Shown here in pieces: positions 18,501 through 25,385 of a DNA stretch of 27,268 bases. The stretch is from JBCCEJ01 sp039030335 (GTDB taxonomy: Bacteria > Pseudomonadota > Gammaproteobacteria > HK1), in assembly GCA_039030335.1 (NCBI GenBank), contig JBCCEJ010000080.1, positions 1-27,268 of the forward strand. The letters run 5' to 3'. The notes under the pieces were generated by a model. The model ran no database searches. It was not told the DNA's origin and saw only the letters and a list, made by a program, of their open reading frames with translations. Position numbers and translations under genes: made by a program. Position 1 is the stretch's first letter. Each line of letters begins with the position of its first letter.

Positions 18501-19217
18501 CGGCCGTCAAACTTTAATGTGCCGGCCGCAGTCACGCGGGCCGCCGTTCTGTACGTCTTTCGTACGCTGGTCGATGACGAAATCCCGATGAATGACGGTT
18601 GCCTCAAACCGCTTACGATAACCGTGCCGCGAGGGTGCATGCTGAATCCGGAGTATCCAGCGGCAGTAGTCGCCGGCAACGTGGAGACCAGTCAGGCCAT
18701 TACCGACACACTCTATGGCGCGCTCGGCGTCATGGCAGCCGCGCAGGGCACCATGAACAATCTGACGTTCGGCAACGACCAGCATCAGTACTACGAGACC
18801 ATCTGCGGCGGTTCCGGGGCCGGGCCGGATTTCGACGGCACCGACGCCGTCCATACACATATGACCAACTCACGCCTGACGGATCCGGAAATACTGGAGT
18901 GGCGCTTTCCGGTCTTGCTCGAGAGCTTCGCCATCCGCCACGGCAGTGGCGGCAACGGGCAGTACCGCGGCGGCAACGGGGCGGTGCGACGGCTGCGTTT
19001 TCTGGAGGAGATGCGCGCGTCGATTCTCTCCGGACATCGTGACGTTGCCCCTTATGGCGTCGGTGGTGGCGAGCCGGGTCAGACGGGACGTAACCGCATC
19101 GAGCGCACCGATGGATCGATCGAAGAGCTCAAAGGTGCGGACGGCGCAGACATGCACCCGGGCGATGTCTTCATTATCGAGACACCGGGTGGCGGCGGCT
19201 ACGGCGCGCCGGGTTGA
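15567..19217 (+). CDS. 5-oxoprolinase-type ATP-dependent hydantoinase, fused HyuA-HyuB
   Basis: A 1216-residue protein joining both halves of the hydantoinase/oxoprolinase family, as in eukaryotic and many bacterial 5-oxoprolinases (about 1200-1290). The HyuA half has the N-terminal nucleotide motif WIDRGGTFTDIV (about 26-37), ATNALLERKGDR, and the second phosphate motif DMGGTSTDVS (from 299). HyuB begins at about 707 (MLEVFNNLFMSIAEQMGAAL) and keeps VLNDPYNGGTHLPDVTVV, SRGHHADIGGTTPGSMPP and the Gly-rich end TPGGGGYGAPG. The segment KLLSENPERYPDAAIQGIRDLL favours 5-oxoproline (pyroglutamate) to glutamate hydrolysis over N-methylhydantoin, but substrate choice cannot be proven from sequence. 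The start is GTG 15567. The stop overlaps the TTG of the next gene. Confidence 0.9.
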   Translation: MNQNVNGRGPDSQPSVAHRAGWQFWIDRGGTFTDIVARAPDGQIRTHKLLSENPERYPDAAIQGIRDLLGVDRDTALAGIEAVKMGTTVATNALLERKGDRTALLITSGFADALRIGYQNRPHLFTRQIVLPELLYERVYEIDERVNADGDVLQTLSESQVEHALTDAYEAGIRAVAIVLMHGYQHTAHERRIAEMARAAGFTQVSVSHEVSPLMKIVSRGDTTVVDAYLSPILRRYVEQVASALGEDTRLMFMQSTGGLTDARLFQGKDSILSGPAGGIVGAVQTSRQAGFDRIIGFDMGGTSTDVSHYAGEYERAFNTLVAGVRMRVPIMRIHTVAAGGGSILHFDGERFRVGPDSAGANPGPACYRRGGPLTVTDCNVMLGRLHPEHFPSVFGPGADQPLDVDAVTGAFAGLADEVRERSHRQLSAEQVAEGFLNIAVQNMANAIKKISVERGYDVTRYTLTCFGGAGGQHACLVADALGMERILLHPYAGVLSAYGMGLADVRALREHALEQILSTAALENATALAGRLGEEARQELLAQSLDAGQITVETRLHVRYVGTDSALEVPLGSLEAIESAFAEAYRNRYGFNMAGRDLMIEAIAVEGIGKTGTATETSRLTGAGGSAPVAVDTVPMYADGATHDAPVYHRASLRPSQKVDGPAIITESTGTNVVEPGWRASLTATGDLLITRVVPRPRPNAVGTTADPIMLEVFNNLFMSIAEQMGAALENTAYSVNIKERLDFSCALFDPDGMLIANAPHMPVHLGSMGESVKTLMRRRAGTMRRGEVYVLNDPYNGGTHLPDVTVVSPVFDQHQDNILFYVASRGHHADIGGTTPGSMPPDSTHIDQEGVLMNDVLLVRDGKMLEDELRDLLLSGAYPARNPDQNIADIRAQVAANEKGVQELQRMVEQFGLDVVHAYMQHVQDNAEGAVRRVLEVLSDGEFAYPMDDGGTICVRISIDRTARSAEIDFTGTSSQRPSNFNVPAAVTRAAVLYVFRTLVDDEIPMNDGCLKPLTITVPRGCMLNPEYPAAVVAGNVETSQAITDTLYGALGVMAAAQGTMNNLTFGNDQHQYYETICGGSGAGPDFDGTDAVHTHMTNSRLTDPEILEWRFPVLLESFAIRHGSGGNGQYRGGNGAVRRLRFLEEMRASILSGHRDVAPYGVGGGEPGQTGRNRIERTDGSIEELKGADGADMHPGDVFIIETPGGGGYGAPG

Positions 19218-20185
19218 GTCGCGCAGAACGGGTGCTCGCCGGCGCGCCACCAGCGGCCGGCATCCGCACCGGGCCGGCCGGCCGGCTCGTCATCTGTTGT
19301 GCGTTACTGCTCAATGCCTCGCTCGCCTCCGCAGCTGACTCCACCGCTGTCACTACATCGCTGCGCGCGGCCGAAGGCGCGTACGAAAGCGGCCGCTTCG
19401 ACACCGCGTACCGACTGGCAGGGCCGCTTGCGGATCGGGGCGTCGCGCCAGCCCGATATCTGCTGGCGCGTCTGCACCTGCGTCCCCGGTCAGGCGTTTT
19501 CGACCCGCGTGAGGCGGCGCGTCTGATGCTGGCGGCCGCGGAGACCGGCTATGTGCGAGCGCAGCACGGCATCGCCGAGTTGTACCGCCGGGGCGTCGGC
19601 GTGCGGAAGGATCCCCTGAACGCATTCCGCTGGCACCTCCGAGCCGCCGAGCAGCGGCATCGCGCCTCGGAGGCGGCCATCGGCGTCATGTACGCAAACG
19701 GTGAGGGCGTGGCGCCAGATCCAGCGCAGGCGCAGATCTGGCGCGAACGGGCGGCTCGTCCGCGCCCCCCGACATCGCCCGGCCACACGGTGACCGCGGC
19801 CAGCAGGTGGGGGCTCGCGGATTCCGCTTCCGGTGTGGCGAAACCGGCCGCACCGCCCGCCAGTGCCCCCGCCCGCCGAGAGACGACGCAGAGACGATTT
19901 TCGCGTTCGGGCGAAGGACCGGTGCGGTTCATCGTTCAGCTTGGTGCCTACCGCAGCCGGGCAGTCGCCGAGCGTCACCGACTGCGCGTCGAGCGGGCCG
20001 TGCGCGGATTTCTCAAGGGCTTCACGGTAACGGTGACCAGCCGTGACAAAGGCGACGGCAACGGATTGCTGCACCGGCTTGAAGCCGGCCCGCTCGAAGG
20101 TCTCGCGGCGGCGAGCTTCACGTGCAGAACGATTCGCAAGCGCGTACCGCAGCAAGGCTGCTTTGCGACGCAGGAGTCGCGCTGA
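19214..20185 (+). CDS. Exported Sel1-repeat and SPOR-domain protein
   Basis: About 323 residues. A hydrophobic stretch (RLVICCALLLNASLASA) is a probable signal peptide cleaved before ADS. Residues about 45-180 form Sel1/TPR-like helical repeats (for example AAETGYVRAQHGIAELYRRGVGVRKDPLNA split over two units). A Pro/Ala-rich linker leads to a C-terminal SPOR domain from about 235 (FIVQLGAYRSRAVAERHR) ending with the paired cysteines usual in SPOR domains. SPOR domains bind denuded glycan strands, chiefly at the division septum, so this is probably a periplasmic envelope or division protein. The start is uncertain: TTG 19214 overlaps the preceding stop (TTGA), while GTG 19232 would shorten the signal region. 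No ATG is available. Confidence 0.8.
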   Translation: MSRAERVLAGAPPAAGIRTGPAGRLVICCALLLNASLASAADSTAVTTSLRAAEGAYESGRFDTAYRLAGPLADRGVAPARYLLARLHLRPRSGVFDPREAARLMLAAAETGYVRAQHGIAELYRRGVGVRKDPLNAFRWHLRAAEQRHRASEAAIGVMYANGEGVAPDPAQAQIWRERAARPRPPTSPGHTVTAASRWGLADSASGVAKPAAPPASAPARRETTQRRFSRSGEGPVRFIVQLGAYRSRAVAERHRLRVERAVRGFLKGFTVTVTSRDKGDGNGLLHRLEAGPLEGLAAASFTCRTIRKRVPQQGCFATQESR

Positions 20186-20195
20186 AGAGGAGCCC

Positions 20196-20221
20196 GCGGG
20201 ACCGTCGAAAGGCGGTCCCGC
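20196..20221 (+). terminator. Strong hairpin between convergent genes, probable transcription end
   Basis: GCGGGACCG (20196-20204) and CGGTCCCGC (20213-20221) are perfect 9-bp complements. On the plus strand the 8-base interior can add a U-G and a C-G pair, closing on a GAAA tetraloop, so the helix is about 11 bp. It directly abuts the stop codon of the racemase gene on the opposite strand. There is no T-run on either side, so it may act as a Rho-assisted or mRNA-end-protecting hairpin rather than a canonical terminator. Confidence 0.45.
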
Positions 20222-20983
20222 TCAAGCGAACCCGCGCGGTCTCAGGCCGGACTGAAACCAGCAGATGAAGCTCACGATGTCGTAGACCGGCACACCCGTG
20301 GCGCGCTGCACGGCGGCGGCATACGGCGGCATGTTGGTGCACTCGAGCACCAGCGCGCCGACCGTGGCGTCCGCCCCCAACAGTGCCAGCGAGGCCTCGA
20401 CCACATCCGCCTCTGCGGCCAGCACGTCGAGTTCAGGCTCATCACCAACCATCACACGGCTGAGTTCGCGCCCGTTCTCCGTGCCGACAACGGGAGTGTC
20501 AGGCGGGGCTCCGGCGGCCGCCAGATGCGCTGGCGTCAGGTCTGGCGCGCTAACCGTGACGACCCCGCATCGTTGTCGTGGCGGCAACGTTGCGTTCACC
20601 ATCGACACCTGCTGCAGAGACGACGTGGCCACCGGCACCCGGACGTGTTCTGCCAGTTCGCCCTGCATTAAGGACAAGAAGCCACAGGTAGTGGTCAACC
20701 CGTCTGCCCCGGCCTCGACCAGCTCGTTCGCAGCCTCCTTGAACGCGTCCAAAAGGCCGTCAGCCTGCTGGCGCACAACGCGGTCTGGCGAGGCGCCGCG
20801 GACGACTTTGAAGTGCATCGGAAATGGCCACGTCAGCGCGTTGCCCATGTCGCCCGGAATCCGCGGGAAACGCGTCTCCAGCATCAGCACACCGACAGCA
20901 CCGCCGTAGACCGTGCGCCCGCCCCGCGCTTTCCCGGCGATAACCGTGCCGTCACCACGCACCGTCCTCGCCGCGCGCGTCAC
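20222..20983 (-). CDS. Aspartate/glutamate racemase family protein
   Basis: A 253-residue protein of the Asp/Glu/hydantoin racemase superfamily. Both catalytic cysteines appear present: Cys about 100 in TTTCGFLSLMQ and Cys about 215 in LECTNMPPYAAAV. This makes a two-base racemase more likely than a one-cysteine arylmalonate decarboxylase. LMLETRFPRIPGDMGNALTW, VVRGASPDRVV and GVPVYDIVSFICWFQ mark a subgroup usually left without an assigned substrate. The start is uncertain: GTG 20983 is the longest; GTG 20962 is an alternative. The gene faces the 5-oxoprolinase/Sel1-SPOR pair and follows the phosphodiesterase gene on its own strand. A role in amino-acid or hydantoin interconversion is inference. 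Confidence 0.82.
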   Translation of the reverse strand: MTRAARTVRGDGTVIAGKARGGRTVYGGAVGVLMLETRFPRIPGDMGNALTWPFPMHFKVVRGASPDRVVRQQADGLLDAFKEAANELVEAGADGLTTTCGFLSLMQGELAEHVRVPVATSSLQQVSMVNATLPPRQRCGVVTVSAPDLTPAHLAAAGAPPDTPVVGTENGRELSRVMVGDEPELDVLAAEADVVEASLALLGADATVGALVLECTNMPPYAAAVQRATGVPVYDIVSFICWFQSGLRPRGFA

Positions 20984-21047
20984 TTGCGTCGCCCGGCGCC
21001 GGTGCGGTGCGCATCGGTCCAGGTGGCTCCGCCCTGCCCTTTCGTCA

Positions 21048-21833
21048 TCACTTACTCAATGCCTCACGGACCTCGGGGTTCGCCAACAAACCGCGCACGT
21101 CCATTGACTCGACGTAATGGACGCCGAGTTGCATCAACGCGATCGCGCGTACCGGATCCACGACCTCCCAGGCCGCCCAACGCCAAGGCCCGTCCCAGAC
21201 GTCTGCGGCCGAGGCGATGGCGCGCTCGTCAGTCAACAGCATATCTGGCGCCAGCGCGCGGGCCGTCTGCAACGCGGCGGCATCGTGGGTTTCCAGACAC
21301 CAGCCGGTCGGCCATCCCGCCGCAGCGGCAGCGCGCACCGCGGCGGCGGAGAACGAGATGAACACCGTCTGGTCCCGAATCGGCTCGAGATCGGTCAGCA
21401 CGGCCTGCATGCAGGTACCCAGCCCGAACCGGGCGATGCTCTCGTCCTTCAGTTCGGCCAGTACCTGAACCCGCGCGCCGGCGCCCAGCGCAGCCACCAT
21501 CTCGGTGAGCGTCGGTATGGGCTCGGTAGCGAAACGATCTCCGAACCTGGTCGAATAGCCGCAATGCCAGCGCGCAAGTTCCATACTCGTGAAATCGCCA
21601 ACGCGCCCGGGACATCCCGTCGTGCGCAACAACTGCTCGTCGTGCATCACGACCGCGACCGCATCGGCGGCCAGCTGAATGTCGAATTCCACGATCCGCG
21701 CGCCGGCCGCAATGCTTGCCAGCAGCGCGCTCAGCGAATTTTCCGGATGGTCGACAGCCTGTCCGCGATGCGCGACGAGATGAACAGCGGGAAAGTCCTG
21801 CGTTAGCATGAGCGCAATCCCCAAGCGCGACAT
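21048..21833 (-). CDS. Glycerophosphodiester phosphodiesterase
   Basis: About 261 residues with a complete GDPD TIM-barrel pattern: HLVAHRGQAVDHPENSLSALLASIAAGA (the catalytic His and the Glu of PENS), EFDIQLAADAVAVVMHD with metal-binding Glu/Asp and the second catalytic His, and LAELK further on. It hydrolyses glycerophosphodiesters released from phospholipids to glycerol-3-phosphate and the alcohol. No signal peptide is visible, so it is probably cytoplasmic. I chose the ATG at 21833 because AGAAGG lies 6 bp upstream; the ATG at 21809 is also possible. Only 23 bp separate it from the divergent deacetylase-fold gene. It lies 64 bp upstream of the racemase gene on the same strand. Confidence 0.9.
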   Translation of the reverse strand: MSRLGIALMLTQDFPAVHLVAHRGQAVDHPENSLSALLASIAAGARIVEFDIQLAADAVAVVMHDEQLLRTTGCPGRVGDFTSMELARWHCGYSTRFGDRFATEPIPTLTEMVAALGAGARVQVLAELKDESIARFGLGTCMQAVLTDLEPIRDQTVFISFSAAAVRAAAAAGWPTGWCLETHDAAALQTARALAPDMLLTDERAIASAADVWDGPWRWAAWEVVDPVRAIALMQLGVHYVESMDVRGLLANPEVREALSK

Positions 21834-21856
21834 GGCCGCCCTTCTACCGAGTACTC

Positions 21857-22825
21857 ATGACGACCGGATTTCATTACGACCCCATCTACCTGGCGCACCA
21901 GCCCGGACGCGGACATCCGGAACGGCCGGAGCGGCTCGAAGCCGCGATCGCGCATCTGCAGGCACAGACCTGGTTCGACCAGATGCCCGCGGTGCGCGCG
22001 GCGCCAGCGTCACTCGACTGGGTATACACCATTCACGCCCCTGACTACGTTGCCCGCGCGCAGGCGGCCTGTGCCGCAGGCCAGGCGCACCTGGACGTTC
22101 CAGATGTCGGCATATCGACTGCTTCATACGACGTTGCGTTGGCCGGATGCGGCGCCGGCCTCGCTCTCGCCGACGCGGTCGTCAGCGGAACGGTCGACAA
22201 CGCCTTCGGCCTCATTCGCCCACCTGGCCACCATGCCGAGACGTCGCTTGCGCTGGGATTCTGTCTGTTCAACAACGTGGCGATCATGGCGCGCTATCTG
22301 CAACAGCAATACGGTTTCGAGAAGGTCCTCATCCTCGACTGGGATGTGCACCACGGCAACGGAACGCAGCACAGTTTTGAAAACGACGCGAGCGTGATGT
22401 ACATCAGCCTGCATCAGTATCCATTCTATCCGGGCACTGGCGCCCACAGCGAATCCGGTGAAGGTGCCGGACGCGGTGCCACCGTCAACTGTCCGATGCC
22501 GGCTGGCGCGACCGATGCGCACTATCAGGCTGCATTCACTGAGCGGGTCCTGCCGGCCATCGACAATTTTGCACCGGAAGTCGTGATCCTCTCCGCCGGT
22601 TTCGACGCCCACGCGAACGACCCGCTGGCGCAGGTCGATCTGACGACCTCGTGTTATGCATGGATGACGCTACGCATGCTCGAGGTCGCCGACAAACACG
22701 CTGGCGGCCGACTGATCTCGATTCTGGAGGGCGGCTACGACCTGCGCGCACTCTCCGAATCGGTTGCTTTGCACGTAGAAACGTTGCTCCACGGCGGAAC
22801 CAGCAGCACTCCGGCTGAGTCCTAA
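21857..22825 (+). CDS. Class II histone-deacetylase-fold amidohydrolase
   Basis: A 322-residue zinc amidohydrolase. It opens HYDPIYLAHQPGRGHPERPERLEA, typical of bacterial class II HDAC-like proteins. The catalytic machinery is complete: RPPGHHAE (His pair about 125-126), LDWDVHHGNGTQ (zinc ligands Asp 163 and His 165), SAGFDAHANDPLAQ (third ligand Asp 250) and EGGYDL (transition-state Tyr 294). Bacterial members deacetylate acetyl-lysine or small acetylated amines; the polyamine-specific PACE-type insert is not seen. The substrate is unknown. It diverges from the GDPD gene. A 130-bp gap, with an imperfect hairpin at 22870-22893, separates it from the thioredoxin gene. Confidence 0.92.
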   Translation: MTTGFHYDPIYLAHQPGRGHPERPERLEAAIAHLQAQTWFDQMPAVRAAPASLDWVYTIHAPDYVARAQAACAAGQAHLDVPDVGISTASYDVALAGCGAGLALADAVVSGTVDNAFGLIRPPGHHAETSLALGFCLFNNVAIMARYLQQQYGFEKVLILDWDVHHGNGTQHSFENDASVMYISLHQYPFYPGTGAHSESGEGAGRGATVNCPMPAGATDAHYQAAFTERVLPAIDNFAPEVVILSAGFDAHANDPLAQVDLTTSCYAWMTLRMLEVADKHAGGRLISILEGGYDLRALSESVALHVETLLHGGTSSTPAES

Positions 22826-22920
22826 CGGCAACGTTCAGGCGGCCCTCCGCGCGACGGCGGCGGTGACGCCCGGAAACGCGGTTTTCGTTCCGGCTACTGC
22901 GGCCCCTGCCCCGCCGCACG

Positions 22921-22949
22921 CCCGCGAGGAGCCAATCTCCCGCGAGGAG
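22921..22949 (+). repeat. Tandem 11-bp repeat containing a duplicated Shine-Dalgarno
   Basis: CCCGCGAGGAG occurs at 22921-22931 and again at 22939-22949, an 18-bp period. The second copy places GGAG 6 bp before the ATG at 22956 and is the likely ribosome site of the TlpA gene. The first copy could be a local duplication or a standby site. Confidence 0.6.
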
Positions 22950-22955
22950 TCATAG

Positions 22956-23492
22956 ATGACCATGCTACGCCGCCAACTCATCGCTGCCGGGCTCGGTGCC
23001 CCGCTGCTCGGCTTCTGGCTGGGGCGGAGCAGCGCGTCGCCGAACACGCCGATGCAGGCCTTGGATCCCCGACCTCCCGCCCCCGAGTTCAACTTGCCCG
23101 ACCCGAATGGCAAAGCGCATAAGCTGGCCGACTATCGCGGCAAACTTCTGATCGTCAATTTCTGGGCTACCTGGTGCGCACCGTGTCGCAAGGAGATGCC
23201 CTCGCTGCAGCGCCTTTGGAAAGCCCTGCGCCCTGACGGCGTCGAACTCGTGGCCATCGATTTTGGTGACACGGCCGCTGATGTGGCGAAATTCGGGCGC
23301 GAAACGGCACTCGAATTCCCCCTGCTGTTGGATCCGACCGGCAACGTATTGCGCGCATACGGGGCCCTCGGCCTGCCAACCACGTACGTCCTCGACCGGT
23401 CTGGCCGGGTCGTCTACAAAGTGACGGGCGATCGCGAGTGGGATGCGCCAGACGTCGTCGCTACACTCCGCGGACTCGCCCGAACCGGTTAG
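22956..23492 (+). CDS. TlpA-like thiol:disulfide oxidoreductase
   Basis: A 178-residue thioredoxin-fold protein of the TlpA/ResA type. The N-terminus MTMLRRQLIAAGLGAPLLGFWLG is a signal peptide or membrane anchor with an Arg pair, possibly Tat-compatible though without the full consensus. The active site is WATWCAPCRKEMP (Cys 74 and 77) and the conserved cis-proline is in GLPTTYV (Pro about 141). Family members act in the periplasm, usually as reductants supplied by DsbD/CcdA. GGAG lies 6 bp before the ATG. The stop lies 12 bp before the first possible start of yejA, so co-transcription with the peptide transporter is likely. No cytochrome c maturation genes are nearby. Confidence 0.9.
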   Translation: MTMLRRQLIAAGLGAPLLGFWLGRSSASPNTPMQALDPRPPAPEFNLPDPNGKAHKLADYRGKLLIVNFWATWCAPCRKEMPSLQRLWKALRPDGVELVAIDFGDTAADVAKFGRETALEFPLLLDPTGNVLRAYGALGLPTTYVLDRSGRVVYKVTGDREWDAPDVVATLRGLARTG

Positions 23493-23504
23493 AGCCGACT
23501 ACAG

Positions 23505-25349
23505 ATGGAAAACGTCATGCGAATAACGGGATCCAAGCCCATGAACTCGATCGTGCGAAAGCTGCATCAGGCATTGCTGGGTGTCGGTCTCGCCGCCCTG
23601 ACCGGTGCAGCCGGCGCCGACGAACTTCTCGGCGGTCACGCCATCAGCGAATTCGGCACACCGAAGTACGCCGACTCGATGACCCACTGGCCGTATGTCA
23701 ACCCCAACGCCCCCAAAGGCGGCCGCGTCGTCCTCGGCGCCTTCGGGACCTATGACAGCCTCAACATGTACCTCCTGAAAGGTAACTGGCCCCGCAGTAT
23801 CGGGCTTACGATGGACACCTTGATGGTGGCGTCGAGCGACGAGTTGCTGAGTGTATACGGCCTTATCGCCGAGCGCGCCGAGTATCCGCCTGACAAGAGC
23901 TGGATCGAGTTCACGCTGCGCCCGGAGGCCCGCTACGCCGACGGCGCGCCCATCGTGGCGGGAGACTTTGCCCTCGCCTTCGATACCATCCGCAAACACG
24001 GCCGGCCGTTCTTGCGGTCGTTCTACCGGGATGTCGACGCGGTCGAGGTAATCTCGGACCACAAGCTCAAGTTCACATTCAAAACGCGCGGCAACATGAA
24101 ACCGCTCATGCAGGTCGCGACGATGGCGCCGATGCCAGCGCACTACTGGAAAACCCGCGATATCACGAAGACGACACTGGACCCGTGGCCGTCGAGCGGT
24201 GCCTACGAACTCACCAAGGTCGAACCTGGCCGAACTCTCACCTACACGCGAGTGAAGGACTACTGGGGCGCTGATCTGCCAGTCAATCGTGGGCGCTTCA
24301 ACTTCGACCAGATTCGATACGACTACTACCGCGACCTCGGCGTTCTGTTCGAAGCCTTCAAAGCCGGCGAGGTCGACTATCGCATCGAAAATTCCTCGAA
24401 ACGTTGGGCCACCGGGTATGACATTCCGGCCGTAAAGGAAGCGCGCATCATCATCGAGACCCTTCCGGACCGTTCGCCGTCCGGAATCCAGGCACTCATC
24501 ATGAATTCCCGACGCGCCAAGTTCAGGGACGTGCGTGCGCGCGAGGCCTACGGTCTGCTGATGGACTTCGAATGGATGCGTAAAAAATTGCTGTACAACC
24601 AGTACACGCGGACCAGCAGCTATTTCCCGAACTCCGACTACGGTGCAACGGACAAGCCTTCCGCTCCGGAACTGGCGGTGCTCGAGCCGTACCGCGACCA
24701 GCTTCCGAAAGCGGTTCTGGAAGAGGCTTTTCGGCCACCGAAAACAGACGGGACCGGTCGCAACCGGAAGCAGGTCCGCCAGGCGCTAAAGCTCTTCAAG
24801 GACGCTGGTTACACGGTTGTAGAGGGCAAGCTTATCGGGCCGGACGGCAAGCAGGTCAGCATCGAAATCCTGTTGGTCCAGCCGGGCTTCGAGCGCCTCA
24901 TCGCGCCGTATCAGCAGAACCTGGAGCGGATCGGCATCGATGCCAGCATTCGTATTGTCGATTCCTCGCAATATGAGCGCCGCACGGAAGAGCTCGATTT
25001 CGATATGGTCAACGTGCGCTTCAATTTCTTCCCTCCACCTGGCGCCGAACTGCGTTCGTTCTACGGGTCGGCGGCGGCGGACCAGAAAGGCGCCGGCAAC
25101 ATGATGGGTATCAAGGACCCAGTTGTGGATGCGCTTATCGAGAAGATCATCGCCGCGCCAGATCTGGATACGCTCAAAGTCCATACACGTGCGCTGGACC
25201 GCGTGCTGCTGTGGCAGCACTACCTCATCCCGGAATGGCACAACGACACCTACCGGCTCGCCTACTGGGACAAGTTCGCGCGTCCGGAACAATTGCCCAA
25301 ATACGGCACCGGGTTCCCGCACAACTGGTGGCGCGCGCCGGGCGACTAG
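23505..25349 (+). CDS. yejA: YejA-type periplasmic oligopeptide-binding protein
   Basis: A family-5 extracellular solute-binding protein of up to 614 residues, near E. coli YejA (604). A signal peptide (MNSIVRKLHQALLGVGLAALTGAAGA in outline) precedes DELLGGHAISEFGTPKYADSM. YVNPNAPKGGRV, FTLRPEARYADGAPIVAGDF, SSGAYELTKVEPGRTLTY and the C-terminal HNDTYRLAYWDKFARPEQLP are the diagnostic YejA blocks. It delivers peptides to the YejBEF permease; in E. coli the system also admits microcin C. Three in-frame ATGs (23505, 23517, 23541) are possible and none has a strong ribosome site. The last gives the most compact signal peptide; the first is reported as the outer limit. Confidence 0.93.
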   Translation: MENVMRITGSKPMNSIVRKLHQALLGVGLAALTGAAGADELLGGHAISEFGTPKYADSMTHWPYVNPNAPKGGRVVLGAFGTYDSLNMYLLKGNWPRSIGLTMDTLMVASSDELLSVYGLIAERAEYPPDKSWIEFTLRPEARYADGAPIVAGDFALAFDTIRKHGRPFLRSFYRDVDAVEVISDHKLKFTFKTRGNMKPLMQVATMAPMPAHYWKTRDITKTTLDPWPSSGAYELTKVEPGRTLTYTRVKDYWGADLPVNRGRFNFDQIRYDYYRDLGVLFEAFKAGEVDYRIENSSKRWATGYDIPAVKEARIIIETLPDRSPSGIQALIMNSRRAKFRDVRAREAYGLLMDFEWMRKKLLYNQYTRTSSYFPNSDYGATDKPSAPELAVLEPYRDQLPKAVLEEAFRPPKTDGTGRNRKQVRQALKLFKDAGYTVVEGKLIGPDGKQVSIEILLVQPGFERLIAPYQQNLERIGIDASIRIVDSSQYERRTEELDFDMVNVRFNFFPPPGAELRSFYGSAAADQKGAGNMMGIKDPVVDALIEKIIAAPDLDTLKVHTRALDRVLLWQHYLIPEWHNDTYRLAYWDKFARPEQLPKYGTGFPHNWWRAPGD

Positions 25350-25385
25350 CCGACCGCGCAAACGCTCCACGATTCACGCTTGCCC

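Noticed and set aside
22870..22893. Imperfect inverted repeat (CCGGAAACG/CGTTCCGG) after the HDAC-fold gene as a terminator
   Set aside because: One bulged base, and no T-tract follows the second arm. It may be chance in GC-rich DNA.
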